Assembly (NCBI RefSeq): GCF_052114605.1
Contig: NZ_JBFRFB010000003.1
Span: forward strand, 248,001 to 312,000
Reading direction: 5' to 3'
DNA: 64,000 nt
From: Microvirga sp052114605
Lineage (GTDB): Bacteria; Pseudomonadota; Alphaproteobacteria; Rhizobiales; Beijerinckiaceae
Shown here: piece after piece, positions 7,853 through 17,015 of the stretch
How positions within the stretch are numbered: position 1 is the first letter of the stretch
Layout: every line of letters begins with the position of its first letter
The notes under the pieces: model-generated
What the model was told of the DNA's origin: nothing
What the model saw: only the letters and a program-made list of their open reading frames with translations
The model's database searches: none
Position numbers and translations under genes: made by a program

Positions 7853-9442
7853 TTACGAATTTTTACGCGACAAGCGCTTGGTCTTCGGCTTGCCGGGAAG
7901 CTCCTGATCGATCTTGCCGATAGCCGCCCATGGGTCTTTTCGCAAAGCCTTCAGGCGCTTTCCTAAATTCTCGACCGTGAAGCCGTTCGGCTTGAGATCG
8001 GGCGTCAACTCCCCCCATGCAATCGGCGTTGCAACAGGTGCGCCGGGGCGTGAGCGGGTCGAGTAGGGAGCGATGGCAGATGCCTCGCGGTTGTTGCGCA
8101 GATAATCGATGAAGATCTTGCCCTTGCGCTCCTGCTTCACGGACATGGATGTGTAGCGATCCGGCTCATCTGCCTCCATTGCTTCCGCGATGCTGCGTGT
8201 GAAGGACAGGGCATCCTTCCACGAAGCCTTCGGCGCTATCGGCACCACAACATGCAGACCCTTGCCGCCGGTGGTCTTCACGAAGCTTTCCAGCCCCAAG
8301 GATTTCAAGCGATCGCGTATGGCGAATGCGGCTTCGATCACATGCGGCCATTCCAGACCTTCATCGGGATCGAAATCGAAGATGAGGCGGTCGGGGCGCT
8401 CGGGATCGGCGAGTGTCGCTCCCCACACATGCATTTCCATAACGCCTGATTGCACAAGCGCGACGACGCCCTGGATGTCCCTGACGGTGAGGATTTCGGT
8501 TTTCTCCTTACCGTCACTGACATGATCGGCATGGATGAACGAACTCATGCTGGCCCAGGAATGGCGCTGCACGAAGCACTTTTTCTCCATACCTGCGGGG
8601 CAGCGGATCAAGGTGAGGGGACGGTTCACCAGATGCGGCAGCAGCCACTCGGCGATGCCGGTATAGAATTCCGCCAGCTCCTGCTTCGTAAGCCCCTGAT
8701 CCTCCCAGAGCAGGCGGTCAGGACTGGTGAGCGGAACGCCCGCGACTTCGACGCTCGGAGACTTCGCCTTGTCAGATGAAGAGGCTTTCTTTGCGCTTGC
8801 GGCAGGCTTTTCGGATTTTACCGTGTCGGCCTTCTTGGATGATGCGGGCTTTTTGGCAGCGGCTTTCTTCGCACGAGCCGGCGCGATCTCCTCAATGGAA
8901 CAGCCGGTTTTCACGGAGAGCGGCGCTTCTTCCAGAATGTCGGGATCGTCCTCGGAGCGGGCATAGGAATCCTCGGCCTTGATCAGGAGCCATGACGGCT
9001 GTTTCTCGCGCGGGCGCCTCGCCATGCGGACCAGATGCCAGGTGCCGTGCAGCTTCTCGCCGTCGAGACGGAAGGTGAGGCGGCCTTTCTCGTAGGCGTC
9101 ATGCGGATCGCCTTCGGGCTCCCAGGTGCCTCGGTCCCAGAGCAGAACCGTGCCGCCGCCATATTGGCCTGCGGGAATCGTGCCCTCGAAGCTTCCGTAA
9201 GCGAGCGGGTGGTCCTCGACCTCGACCGCGAGGCGCTTTTCGCCTTTGACGAGGCTCGGCCCCTTGGCGACGGCCCAGCTCTTCAGGACGCCTTCGAGTT
9301 CGAGGCGGAAATCGTAGTGCAGGCGGGAGGCGTCATGCTTCTGGATGACGAAGGACGAACCCTTGCGCCGAGGCGCTTTCCCCGACGGCTCGGATGTCTT
9401 GGTGAAGTCGCGCTTGGCGCGATAGCTTGCGAGCTTTGCCAT
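7853..9442 (-). CDS. LigD-like protein with 3'-phosphoesterase and primase-polymerase domains, no ligase domain
   Basis: Putative NHEJ repair protein of 529 aa. Residues 30-155 match the 3'-phosphoesterase (PE) domain, with HDASRLHYDFRLE around His36-Arg46 and His78 in EDHPLAYGSFEGTIPAGQYGGG. Residues 185-225 are a Lys/Ala-rich linker. Residues 230-510 match the archaeo-eukaryotic primase-type polymerase (POL) domain, with the metal-binding pair in FDFDPD (Asp356, Asp358) and TTGGKGLHVVVP. Full-length LigD also carries an ATP-dependent ligase domain, and no ligase KxDG motif is present here. The N-terminal start at 9442 follows an intergenic repeat. Ku is not in the window. A stand-alone ligase elsewhere is expected. 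Confidence 0.88.
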   Translation of the reverse strand: MAKLASYRAKRDFTKTSEPSGKAPRRKGSSFVIQKHDASRLHYDFRLELEGVLKSWAVAKGPSLVKGEKRLAVEVEDHPLAYGSFEGTIPAGQYGGGTVLLWDRGTWEPEGDPHDAYEKGRLTFRLDGEKLHGTWHLVRMARRPREKQPSWLLIKAEDSYARSEDDPDILEEAPLSVKTGCSIEEIAPARAKKAAAKKPASSKKADTVKSEKPAASAKKASSSDKAKSPSVEVAGVPLTSPDRLLWEDQGLTKQELAEFYTGIAEWLLPHLVNRPLTLIRCPAGMEKKCFVQRHSWASMSSFIHADHVSDGKEKTEILTVRDIQGVVALVQSGVMEMHVWGATLADPERPDRLIFDFDPDEGLEWPHVIEAAFAIRDRLKSLGLESFVKTTGGKGLHVVVPIAPKASWKDALSFTRSIAEAMEADEPDRYTSMSVKQERKGKIFIDYLRNNREASAIAPYSTRSRPGAPVATPIAWGELTPDLKPNGFTVENLGKRLKALRKDPWAAIGKIDQELPGKPKTKRLSRKNS

Positions 9443-9445
9443 GGT

Positions 9446-9490
9446 GCAGAGCATGATCCGGTGAAGTGGGTACCGGTTCACCGCACGAGA
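9446..9490. repeat. Intergenic palindromic element, family D, copy 2
   Basis: Short element AGAGCATGATCCGGTGAAGTGG followed by a GGTACCGGTTCACCG arm; GGTGAA and TTCACC pair around the KpnI-like GGTACC. It sits directly upstream of the LigD-like start codon and would therefore be its 5' leader. The core resembles the element at 4128-4245. Confidence 0.55.
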
Positions 9491-9540
9491 TCACGCGGTG
9501 AACAAAGATCAAATCCGTGCCATGGGGTTCGGTTCCGAGA

Positions 9541-11187
9541 TCAGGACGCCAGAGGCGCGCCCTGAGCTTCGGCCTTTTGGAGCTCGGTCAGGAACGCGGC
9601 GGCAATGAGATCGCGGGTGTAGTCCTCGCGGGGACGCTCGAAGATCTCTTCCGCCGTGCCTCGCTCCACGACCTTTCCGCTCTTCATCACCATGATCTCA
9701 TCGGAGAGCGCACGCACGACCGCGAGGTCGTGGCTGATGAAGACGTAAGCGAGGCCGTGGGCCTTCTGCAGGCCGCGCAGCAGCTCCACGATTTCCTTCT
9801 GCACCGAGCGGTCGAGGGCCGAGGTCGGCTCGTCGAGCACAACGAGCTTGGGATGCAGGATCATGGCGCGGGCAATGGCGATGCGCTGACGCTGGCCGCC
9901 GGAGAACTCGTGCGGGAAGCGGTTGCGCCAGGCCGGATCGAGCTGCACCTCCTCGAAGGCCTGAGCCGCGCGGCGGTCACGCTCCTTGCGCGAGATGCTG
10001 GGCTCGTGGACGAGCAGGCCCTCAGTCACGATCTCACCCGAGGTCATGCGCGGGGAGAGGGAGCCGAACGGATCCTGGAACACCAGCTGAAGATGACGGC
10101 GCAAGGGGCGCATACCCGCGCGGTCGAGCGGGGCGAGGTTGCGGTCTTCGAAGCGCACCATTCCGGAGGCAGGTTGCAGCTTAAGGATGGCGCGGCCGAG
10201 GGTGGACTTTCCGGAGCCGGATTCACCCACCACGCCCACCGTCTCGCCGGCGCGCACCGTGAGGCTCACGTCATCGACGGCGCGCAGGATATGGGTGGCC
10301 TTCCCGAAGAAGCTTTTCTCGAGCGTGAAAGTCACCCCCATATTCTGGGCGTCGAGGATCACGGGCGAGTTCGCGGGTGCAGGCTCCTTGCTCCCTCTCG
10401 GCTCCGCATCGATGAGCATTTGCGTATAGGGATGCTTGGGAGCGGCGAAGAGGTCGGCCGTGCGACCGCTCTCGACCACCTCGCCACGCTTCATCACATA
10501 GGTATGATCCGCAAAGCGGCGTACGATGCCGAGATCATGGGTGATGAACACGATCGACATGCCGAGGCGCTTCTGAAGGTCGCGCAGAAGCTCAAGGATC
10601 TGCGCCTGCACCGTCACGTCGAGGGCCGTTGTCGGCTCGTCGGCGATGAGCACGTCCGGATTGTTGGCGAGCGCCATGGCGATCATCACGCGCTGGCGCT
10701 GGCCGCCGGACATTTCGTGCGGGTAGGCGTCGATGCGACGCGCGGGATCGGGAATGCGCACAAGCTCCAGAAGCTCGATGGCGCGCTTTCTCGCGGCTGA
10801 CTTGCTCAGGCCGCCATGGGTGGTGAGCGGAAGCGCCAGCTGCTCGCCGATCCGGTAGAGCGGATCGAGCGAGGTCATCGGCTCCTGGAAGATCATTGTG
10901 AGCTTCGAGCCGCGATAGGCGTTGAGCTTGTCGGGCGAGAGGCCGACAAGCTCCTGGCCGCGATACTTCACCGAGCCTTCGGCCCAGCCGTTCGAGGCGA
11001 GAAGGCCCATCACCGACATCATGGTCTGGCTCTTGCCGGAGCCGGACTCGCCCACGATGGCGACGGTCTCGCCGGGCGGGATGTCGAGGTCGATGCCCTT
11101 CACGGCATGGAGAATGCCGTCGCCGGTGCGGAAGCGGACGTGAAGGTTGCGGACGGAAAGAACGGATTCTGTCATGTCAGCGATCAT
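9541..11187 (-). CDS. Peptide ABC transporter ATP-binding protein, fused DppD-DppF type
   Basis: Cytoplasmic ATPase of an oligopeptide importer (548 aa) containing two complete ABC modules in one chain, so it can act as the whole ATPase dimer. The first Walker A is GESGSGKS at residues 46-53 with signature MSGGQRQR, and a second GESGSGKS occurs near residue 330 with signature FSGGQRQR. Both halves have DEPTTALD or DEPTSALD Walker B sequences. The ATG at 11187 has AAGGA upstream and begins one base after the stop of the permease gene; ATG 11175 is an alternative. This is the last gene of the opp/yej-like operon. Confidence 0.92.
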   Translation of the reverse strand: MIADMTESVLSVRNLHVRFRTGDGILHAVKGIDLDIPPGETVAIVGESGSGKSQTMMSVMGLLASNGWAEGSVKYRGQELVGLSPDKLNAYRGSKLTMIFQEPMTSLDPLYRIGEQLALPLTTHGGLSKSAARKRAIELLELVRIPDPARRIDAYPHEMSGGQRQRVMIAMALANNPDVLIADEPTTALDVTVQAQILELLRDLQKRLGMSIVFITHDLGIVRRFADHTYVMKRGEVVESGRTADLFAAPKHPYTQMLIDAEPRGSKEPAPANSPVILDAQNMGVTFTLEKSFFGKATHILRAVDDVSLTVRAGETVGVVGESGSGKSTLGRAILKLQPASGMVRFEDRNLAPLDRAGMRPLRRHLQLVFQDPFGSLSPRMTSGEIVTEGLLVHEPSISRKERDRRAAQAFEEVQLDPAWRNRFPHEFSGGQRQRIAIARAMILHPKLVVLDEPTSALDRSVQKEIVELLRGLQKAHGLAYVFISHDLAVVRALSDEIMVMKSGKVVERGTAEEIFERPREDYTRDLIAAAFLTELQKAEAQGAPLAS

Positions 11188-11188
11188 G

Positions 11189-12334
11189 TCATCGATCCTT
11201 GGGGTCGAGAGCATCGCGCAAGCCGTCGCCGATGAAGTTCAGGCAGAACAGGATCGCGACAAGCGTGATGGACGGATAGATCAGCATCCAGGTAGCGCCC
11301 TGAATGTTCTTGGCACCCTCCGAGATGAGCACGCCGAGGCTGGTATTGGGCTCCTGGACGCCGAGACCGAGGAAGGAAAGGAAGCTTTCCAGCAGGATCA
11401 CCTTCGGCACGAGCAGCGTCATGTAGACGACGACGGGACCGAGGGTGTTCGGGATCACGTGACGGCGGATGATGCCCTTCGTCTCGACGCCGAGCGCTTC
11501 CGCCGCCTGCACGTATTCCTGGCGTTTGATGGAGAGCGTCTGGCCGCGAACGATACGGGCCATGTCGAGCCATTCCACCGCTCCCACCGCGATGAACATG
11601 AGGATGAAATTGCGGCCGAAGAAGACGACCAGCATGATCACGAAGAAGATGAAGGGCAGGGAATAGAGGACATCGACGATGCGCATCATCACGAGATCGA
11701 CACGCCCACCAAGATAGCCCGATGTCGCGCCGTAGATCACGCCGATCAGAATGGCGACGAGAGTCGCGAGCAGACCAATGGCCAGCGAGATCTGTCCCGC
11801 CTTCATGGTGCGGGTCAGGAGATCGCGCCCGTTCGTGTCCGTGCCAAAAAAGAAATATTGTTGGCGTACGGGCACGTCGACGATGAGCTTGCGGCCCTCG
11901 TCCTGCCGCTCCACCACCTTGGCCGTGCCGAAGAGATCGGACCGCTCGAAATAGGCGAGCAGCCGCTCGTCGATGGGGCGGGTGCTGGTGCTAACGAGGG
12001 TCATGTGCACGACGCCATCGTCGATATTGATGTTCTCCGCCTTGGCCCGCACACGCGAGCCGATGCGCTCGATGTTGGGCTCGACCTGATCGGCCTTGGG
12101 ATAGGCCTCGATGCTCGCCGGAACCTTCACGTAATCGGGATAGACCCGGTCGAAGGGGTGCCCGGTGAAGAAGGGACCGAAGATACAGGCAAGGGCGACT
12201 AGGCTCAGCACGATGATGCTGGTGAGAGCGGCCCGGTTGCGGACGAGGCGTCCGCGCGCCTCGACCCAGAGGGAGCGGCCGGTGACGACCGGACCGGTTG
12301 TGACTTCGATAGGAAGAACAGCGCCTTCAGCCAT
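11189..12334 (-). CDS. Peptide ABC transporter permease, OppC/YejE type
   Basis: Inner-membrane permease (381 aa) with an N-terminal helix at about residues 38-60 (TSIIVLSLVALACIFGPFF) and a C-terminal BPD_transp_1 domain containing the EAA-like loop EYVQAAEALGVETKGIIRRHVIPN. Between the first helix and the domain there is a roughly 100-residue polar segment up to FFFGTDTNGRDLLTR, longer than in classical OppC and presumably periplasmic. The start at 12334 is preferred over 12346 because GAGGTGG precedes it. It overlaps or abuts its neighbours on both sides. Confidence 0.9.
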   Translation of the reverse strand: MAEGAVLPIEVTTGPVVTGRSLWVEARGRLVRNRAALTSIIVLSLVALACIFGPFFTGHPFDRVYPDYVKVPASIEAYPKADQVEPNIERIGSRVRAKAENINIDDGVVHMTLVSTSTRPIDERLLAYFERSDLFGTAKVVERQDEGRKLIVDVPVRQQYFFFGTDTNGRDLLTRTMKAGQISLAIGLLATLVAILIGVIYGATSGYLGGRVDLVMMRIVDVLYSLPFIFFVIMLVVFFGRNFILMFIAVGAVEWLDMARIVRGQTLSIKRQEYVQAAEALGVETKGIIRRHVIPNTLGPVVVYMTLLVPKVILLESFLSFLGLGVQEPNTSLGVLISEGAKNIQGATWMLIYPSITLVAILFCLNFIGDGLRDALDPKDR

Positions 12335-12342
12335 GATCCACC

Positions 12343-13263
12343 TCAATCGTAACGGATGCGCGGATCGATAAGCGCGTAGAGGATATCGACCACGAGGTTG
12401 AAGAGCAGAACGAAGACGGCGACCACGACGACCGTGCCCATGACGAGGGTGTAATCGCGGTTGAGAGCGCCTTCGACGAAGTAGCGTCCGATGCCCGGCA
12501 GGCCGAAGATGGTTTCGACCACCACCGAGCCGGTGAGCAGCGCCGCTGCCGCAGGGCCCAGATAAGAGACGACCGGCAGGGCCGCACCGCGCAGGGCATG
12601 GACCACGATCACGCGGGTCGGCAAGCCAAGCGAGCGCAGGGTGCGGATGTGGTTGGAACGCAGGTTCTCGATCATCGCCGCGCGGGTCATGCGCGACACC
12701 ACCGCGATCTGGGGCAGGGCCAGCACGAGCACGGGCATGACGAGGTTGCGTAAGCTTCCATTTGCCCAGCCGGCCAAGGGCAGCCAGGCGAGAGTAAGGC
12801 CAAAGATGATCTGGAAGACCGGCGCCACGACGAAGCTCGGGATGGTCAGGCCGAGAGCGCCTATGCCGGTGACCATGTAATCGACGGTGCTATTCTGGCG
12901 GAATGCGGCGATAGCGCCGAGCGTGCCGCCGACGAGGACCGCGAAGGACAGGGCAAGGCCTCCCAGCGTCACCGAGATAGGCAGGCCACGCGCAAACAAT
13001 TCGCTGACGGAGAAGTCCCGCAGGATGAAGGACGGGCCGAAATCGCCGCGCATGACGGCGCCGAGATAGAGCCAGTACTGCTCGATGAGCGGCTTATCGA
13101 GCTGATAAATCTTATTGAGGTTCTCCATCACCTTCGCTTCGAGCGGGCGTTCGAGGTCGAACGGGCCGCCGGGGGCGAGGCGAATAAGGAAGAACGAGAT
13201 CGTGACGATGATGAACAACGTCGGGACGGCCGAAAGAAGACGGCGCAAGATGAAGGAGAGCAC
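12343..13263 (-). CDS. Peptide ABC transporter permease, OppB/DppB type
   Basis: Inner-membrane permease (306 aa) with the classical OppB N-terminus MLSFILRRLLSAVPTLFIIV, the signature F-x-L-IRLAPGGPF, and a BPD_transp_1 domain with the loop RTLRSLGLPTRVIVVHALRGAALPV. Six hydrophobic segments are visible. It pairs with the OppC-type gene that follows. It lies downstream of oppA-like gene 13348-14934, with a hairpin in between. Confidence 0.92.
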   Translation of the reverse strand: MLSFILRRLLSAVPTLFIIVTISFFLIRLAPGGPFDLERPLEAKVMENLNKIYQLDKPLIEQYWLYLGAVMRGDFGPSFILRDFSVSELFARGLPISVTLGGLALSFAVLVGGTLGAIAAFRQNSTVDYMVTGIGALGLTIPSFVVAPVFQIIFGLTLAWLPLAGWANGSLRNLVMPVLVLALPQIAVVSRMTRAAMIENLRSNHIRTLRSLGLPTRVIVVHALRGAALPVVSYLGPAAAALLTGSVVVETIFGLPGIGRYFVEGALNRDYTLVMGTVVVVAVFVLLFNLVVDILYALIDPRIRYD

Positions 13264-13305
13264 GGCAGGCTCCTCCGTTGAAACGCGATAACGGATAAAA
13301 GAATA

Positions 13306-13330
13306 GGGCGGCCTGATCTTCAGGCCGCCC
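13306..13330 (-). terminator. Hairpin between oppA-like and oppB-like genes (attenuator or mRNA-stabilising)
   Basis: Perfect 10-bp stem GGGCGGCCTG (13306-13315) and CAGGCCGCCC (13321-13330) with a 5-base loop. On the minus strand the stem is followed by TATTCTTTTAT, a weak T-rich tail. It stands directly after the binding-protein gene and before the permease, where it would let the binding protein be made in excess. Confidence 0.7.
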
Positions 13331-13347
13331 CTTTCCGACTATTTATT

Positions 13348-14934
13348 TTACTGCGTCTTCGAGAGGAAACGCGTCGGATAAACACCGCGTGAGTTTTGCA
13401 CGAAGCCCTGGATCTTCGGCGAGATCAGGTTGCTCTTGCCGTAGTACATGATCGGGATCCAGGGGATATCCTTGGCAAGGATGGTTTCTGCCTGCTTCAT
13501 GATGGCAGCGCGCTTCTGGAGGTCGAGTTCCTTGGCGGCCTGATCGATCAGCTTGTCGTAGTCGGCGTTGATGTACTTGCCGTAGTTGAAGCCTTTGTTG
13601 TCGCTCTTGAGTAGGAAGAGGAACACGTTCGGGTCGGAATAGTCGGCAATCCAGCCGTAACGGGCCACGTCGAAGTCGCCGCCATCACGCAGGTGGGCAA
13701 AGTGGGTCTTGCCGTCCGTATTGATGAAGGAAACTTCGATGCCGGCCTGCTTCCACTGCTCGGCAATGGCAATGGCCGAGTTGCGGTTGTTGTCAGTGGT
13801 GTTGTAGCGGATCTCGACCTTCAGCGGCTTGCCGGGTCCGAAGCCTGCGTCCTTGAGAAGAGCCTTCGCCTTTTCCTCGCGGTCGATCGGCGACATGTCC
13901 TTGTAGTCCAGGTAAGCCGGCTCGCCGTAGTTGCTCAGTCCCGGAGGAACGAACGAGTAGCCGGGCTGCATGGTCTGACCCCAAATCTGCTCGGCGATGA
14001 ACTCGCGGTCGATGAGCATGGAGAGAGCCTGGCGCACGCGCACGTCGTTGAACGGAGCCTTGGAGGAGTTCACGACGAAGTACCAGGTGCCGAGATACGG
14101 GCCGAGCTTGACCTGATCCTTGAAGCGCTCCTTGAGCGACTTCATCTGGTCGGCAGGCACGTCGTCGGTGGTGTCCAGCTCGCCGGCTTCATAGCGACGG
14201 ACCATCGCCGCGAAGTCGGAGGTCGGGTAGAACATGACCGTGTCGATCTTGACGTTCTTGGCGTCGTAGTAGTTCTCGTTCTTGACGAGCTTGATGTGCG
14301 AATTCGGTACGAACTCAACGAGCTTGTAGGCGCCGTTCGTCACCATGTTGCCGGGCTTCACGAAGTCCTTGCCAAACTTCTCGACAGAGGCACGGTGCAC
14401 CGGAAGGCTGGTCTGGTGGGTTAGAAGCTCGAGGAAGTACGGGGTGGGTGCTTCGAGCTTGATCTCAAGGGTCTTGAGGTCGACGGCCTTGACGCCCAGT
14501 TCCTCGACCTTGGCCTGACCCTTGTTGATCTTCTCAGCGTTGAGGATTGGGAACAGGATGTTGGCGTATTTCGCGCCCGTCGCCGGATCCATGATGCGGC
14601 GATAGGAATAGACGAAATCTTCCGCTGTCACGGGGTCGCCGTTGGACCATTTGATGCCGTCGCGCAGCGTGAAGCGGTACGTCTTTCCGTCGTCGGCGAT
14701 CTCCCACTTGGAGGCCTGGCCGGCAATCGCCTCGCCTTTGGCGTTGTAGGTGAGCAGGCCTTCGAGCATGTCACGCAGGATATGGGATTCCTGCACAGTC
14801 GAGGTCTTGTGGGTGTCGAGCGTCTCTGGCTCGCCAGAATTAGCTCGGTTGTAGACGACCTCGGCCGAGGCGGCGCCCATGAGGGCAACCGTGGCTACGG
14901 CTGCGAGAGCCGTGCGTTTAATCCATGATGACAT
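13348..14934 (-). CDS. oppA: Peptide ABC transporter substrate-binding protein, OppA (SBP_bac_5)
   Basis: Periplasmic oligopeptide-binding protein (528 aa). Signal peptide MSSWIKRTALAAVATVALMGAASA is followed by the family opening YNRANSGEPETLDTHKTSTVQESHILRDM. The signature near residue 90 (WSNGDPVTAEDFVYSYRRIMDP) and the late DFDVARYGWIADYSDPNVFL are classic SBP_bac_5 signatures. The length is typical of OppA. It is first in its operon, and upstream sequence to 15109 carries no other gene. Ligand range is unknown. Confidence 0.93.
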   Translation of the reverse strand: MSSWIKRTALAAVATVALMGAASAEVVYNRANSGEPETLDTHKTSTVQESHILRDMLEGLLTYNAKGEAIAGQASKWEIADDGKTYRFTLRDGIKWSNGDPVTAEDFVYSYRRIMDPATGAKYANILFPILNAEKINKGQAKVEELGVKAVDLKTLEIKLEAPTPYFLELLTHQTSLPVHRASVEKFGKDFVKPGNMVTNGAYKLVEFVPNSHIKLVKNENYYDAKNVKIDTVMFYPTSDFAAMVRRYEAGELDTTDDVPADQMKSLKERFKDQVKLGPYLGTWYFVVNSSKAPFNDVRVRQALSMLIDREFIAEQIWGQTMQPGYSFVPPGLSNYGEPAYLDYKDMSPIDREEKAKALLKDAGFGPGKPLKVEIRYNTTDNNRNSAIAIAEQWKQAGIEVSFINTDGKTHFAHLRDGGDFDVARYGWIADYSDPNVFLFLLKSDNKGFNYGKYINADYDKLIDQAAKELDLQKRAAIMKQAETILAKDIPWIPIMYYGKSNLISPKIQGFVQNSRGVYPTRFLSKTQ

Positions 14935-15109
14935 CGGATGCGTTCCCTTTCTGGTTTTCGTTTCCGTAGTTGAGAGAATTTTTCGGTTCTACCCGACGTG
15001 GCAGTAACCTTGTCCTATTTGTTGATCAATCAACTGTTTATGTCCAGTACTATCCCTGAGTAACAATGAAACCCAAGGCTGGCAAGGCTTTGAGATGTGG
15101 AGAAAAAAA

Positions 15110-15544
15110 TCAGGCTCCGGCGTCGAAGACCAGTCCGGCGGCTTCGATTCCTGCGGCCGCGGCGATCTCGTCATTGTCCGATGTATCGCCCGAGACGCCC
15201 ACCGCTCCGAGGATCTTGCCCTGGGGATCCTTGATCAGCACACCGCCGGGGACGGGAACGAGCTGGCCGCCGATCGCATGGGTCGCCGCGGCGACGAAAT
15301 AGGCCCGGTCGGTCGCCATTTTGTGAATGGCGCGCGAGCCTACGCCCAGCGCCAGGGCGCCATAGGCCTTGCCCATGGCGATCTCGGCGCGCTTGAGGCT
15401 GGTGCCGTCCTCGGAGAGGAGAGCCTTGAGGGCGCCGCGTTCATCGTAGACCACGACCGAGATCGGCTTCAGGTTCTTTTCGCGGGCGGTCTTGATGGTG
15501 GTCGTGACGATGGTTTGGGCAGCCTGCAATGTCAGTTCGGACAT
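15110..15544 (-). CDS. HbpS/GlcG family heme-degrading or cofactor-binding domain protein
   Basis: Small cytoplasmic protein (144 aa) of the GlcG/HbpS family. The start MSELTLQAAQTIVTTTIKTA, the core DRAYFVAAATHAIGGQLVPVPGG and the ending GAVGVSGDTSDNDEIAAAAGIEA are characteristic. No secretion signal is visible. It is 54 bases downstream of puuD on the same strand, so it is likely cotranscribed with urate hydroxylase. Because PuuD carries a c-type heme, a heme-related role is conceivable, but it is inference. Other members of this family are of unknown function and sit in many unrelated operons. Confidence 0.85.
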   Translation of the reverse strand: MSELTLQAAQTIVTTTIKTAREKNLKPISVVVYDERGALKALLSEDGTSLKRAEIAMGKAYGALALGVGSRAIHKMATDRAYFVAAATHAIGGQLVPVPGGVLIKDPQGKILGAVGVSGDTSDNDEIAAAAGIEAAGLVFDAGA

Positions 15545-15598
15545 GGAATCCTCCTGTGGGTTTCTTGTGGTTAGACGTCGGCAATGCGCAGCGAGCGA

Positions 15599-16816
15599 TC
15601 AGCGCGTCGCTGTTTCCTTAGCGGCAAGCCAGGTGGCGACGGCCTTACGCTCATCGAGCGTCATTTCGGTGATGTTGTTCGGCGGCATGGCGTGGGTAAG
15701 TACACTCTGAACCCGGATCATCTCCCCGTGCCGCTCGATTTCCTCGGGCGTATCGAGGCGCACGCCCTTCGGGGCGACGGGAATGCCCTCCCAGACCGGC
15801 TCGGCCGCGTGGCACATGGAGCAGCGCGACTGGATCGCGAGGACGGCCTCGTCAAAGGAGGCCGCGACTTCGACCGGCGCAGAAGCGTCTGCCATGTTGG
15901 CGTTGCCCGGCTTGCCGATGATGGAGAGCCAGATTGCGAGGGCTACGCTGGCCGCCGCCACGCCCCATGTCCACCAGGGCGATCCCTTGCCCGCGTGCTG
16001 CGAGTTGAAGAAGTGCCGGATCACCGCGCCCGCGATCAGGATGAGCCCGATGATCGCCACCGAATAGCGCGAGGACCACGCCAGCGGGTAATGGTTCGAG
16101 AGCATCAGGAAGATGACGGGCAGCGTCAGGTAGTTGTTGTGGGTGGAGCGGAGCTTGGCTTCCTTGCCGAGTTTCGGGTCTGGCGAGCCTCCGGCCAGCA
16201 GGGTGGCGACGACCTTCTTCTGGTTCGGGATGATAACGAAGAAGACGCTGGCCGACATCCAGGTGGCGATCATCGCGCCTGTATGAAGGAACGCCGCCCG
16301 GCCGTTGAAGACCTGCGTGAAGATGAAGGCCGCGAGCAGGATGTAGACGAACAGCACAATGCCGAGCACGAGCCCATTCTTGCCGAGGGCTGAGCGGCAC
16401 AGGCCCTCATAGACCAGCCAGCTCAGGGCGATGCCGCCGAGGCCGATGACGGGGACCTGCCAGGGCTCCAGGGCCATGACGGCCGGATCGATGGTGTAGA
16501 GATTGGCCTGGAGGTAATAGACCCACACGATCAGGAAGAAGCCGCTGATCCAGGTGGAATAGCTCTCCCACTTGAACCAGGTCAGCTCCTTGGGGAGTTC
16601 CGGCGGCGCAACGAGATATTTGCGCATGTTGTAGAAGCCGCCGCCATGGACCTGCCATGCCTCGCCGCCGACCCCGTGGGGGAGGCCTTCCCGCGTCTTG
16701 AGACTGAGATCGAGATGGATGAAATAAAAGGAAGAGCCGATCCAGGCGATTGCCGTGATTACGTGGGTCCAGCGAAGGATCTGGCTGATCCATTCGGAAA
16801 TTTGCGGGTCGATCAT
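15599..16816 (-). CDS. puuD: Membrane urate hydroxylase PuuD with C-terminal cytochrome c domain
   Basis: Integral-membrane enzyme (405 aa) that oxidises urate to 5-hydroxyisourate and feeds electrons to the respiratory chain. The N-terminal 300 residues contain about eight helices, starting with RWTHVITAIAWIGSSFYFIHLD. The C-terminal periplasmic cytochrome c domain has a heme motif CSMCH at residues 332-336 and an axial-Met candidate in HAMPPNN (Met377). This layout is that of PuuD, the alternative to soluble uricase. It is divergent from the genes for the next two enzymes, with a 199-base shared promoter region. Confidence 0.95.
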   Translation of the reverse strand: MIDPQISEWISQILRWTHVITAIAWIGSSFYFIHLDLSLKTREGLPHGVGGEAWQVHGGGFYNMRKYLVAPPELPKELTWFKWESYSTWISGFFLIVWVYYLQANLYTIDPAVMALEPWQVPVIGLGGIALSWLVYEGLCRSALGKNGLVLGIVLFVYILLAAFIFTQVFNGRAAFLHTGAMIATWMSASVFFVIIPNQKKVVATLLAGGSPDPKLGKEAKLRSTHNNYLTLPVIFLMLSNHYPLAWSSRYSVAIIGLILIAGAVIRHFFNSQHAGKGSPWWTWGVAAASVALAIWLSIIGKPGNANMADASAPVEVAASFDEAVLAIQSRCSMCHAAEPVWEGIPVAPKGVRLDTPEEIERHGEMIRVQSVLTHAMPPNNITEMTLDERKAVATWLAAKETATR

Positions 16817-17015
16817 GCAGCCACTTGAAAGCTAAAGGAACCCATAGCCTAGGGCGGCGCCCCCATTTGCGAAAGGCCCGCTTGGTGGCTTTTTCAACAG
16901 GAAGCGTGATCCAGAAGCAGTCTGCATTGCCGTCCGCCCCAGGGAGCGCTTGACGGAGGAGCCGGTGATCTAAAGATTCCAGAGGCTAACGGACCATCAC
17001 GTCATGCGAGGTTTC

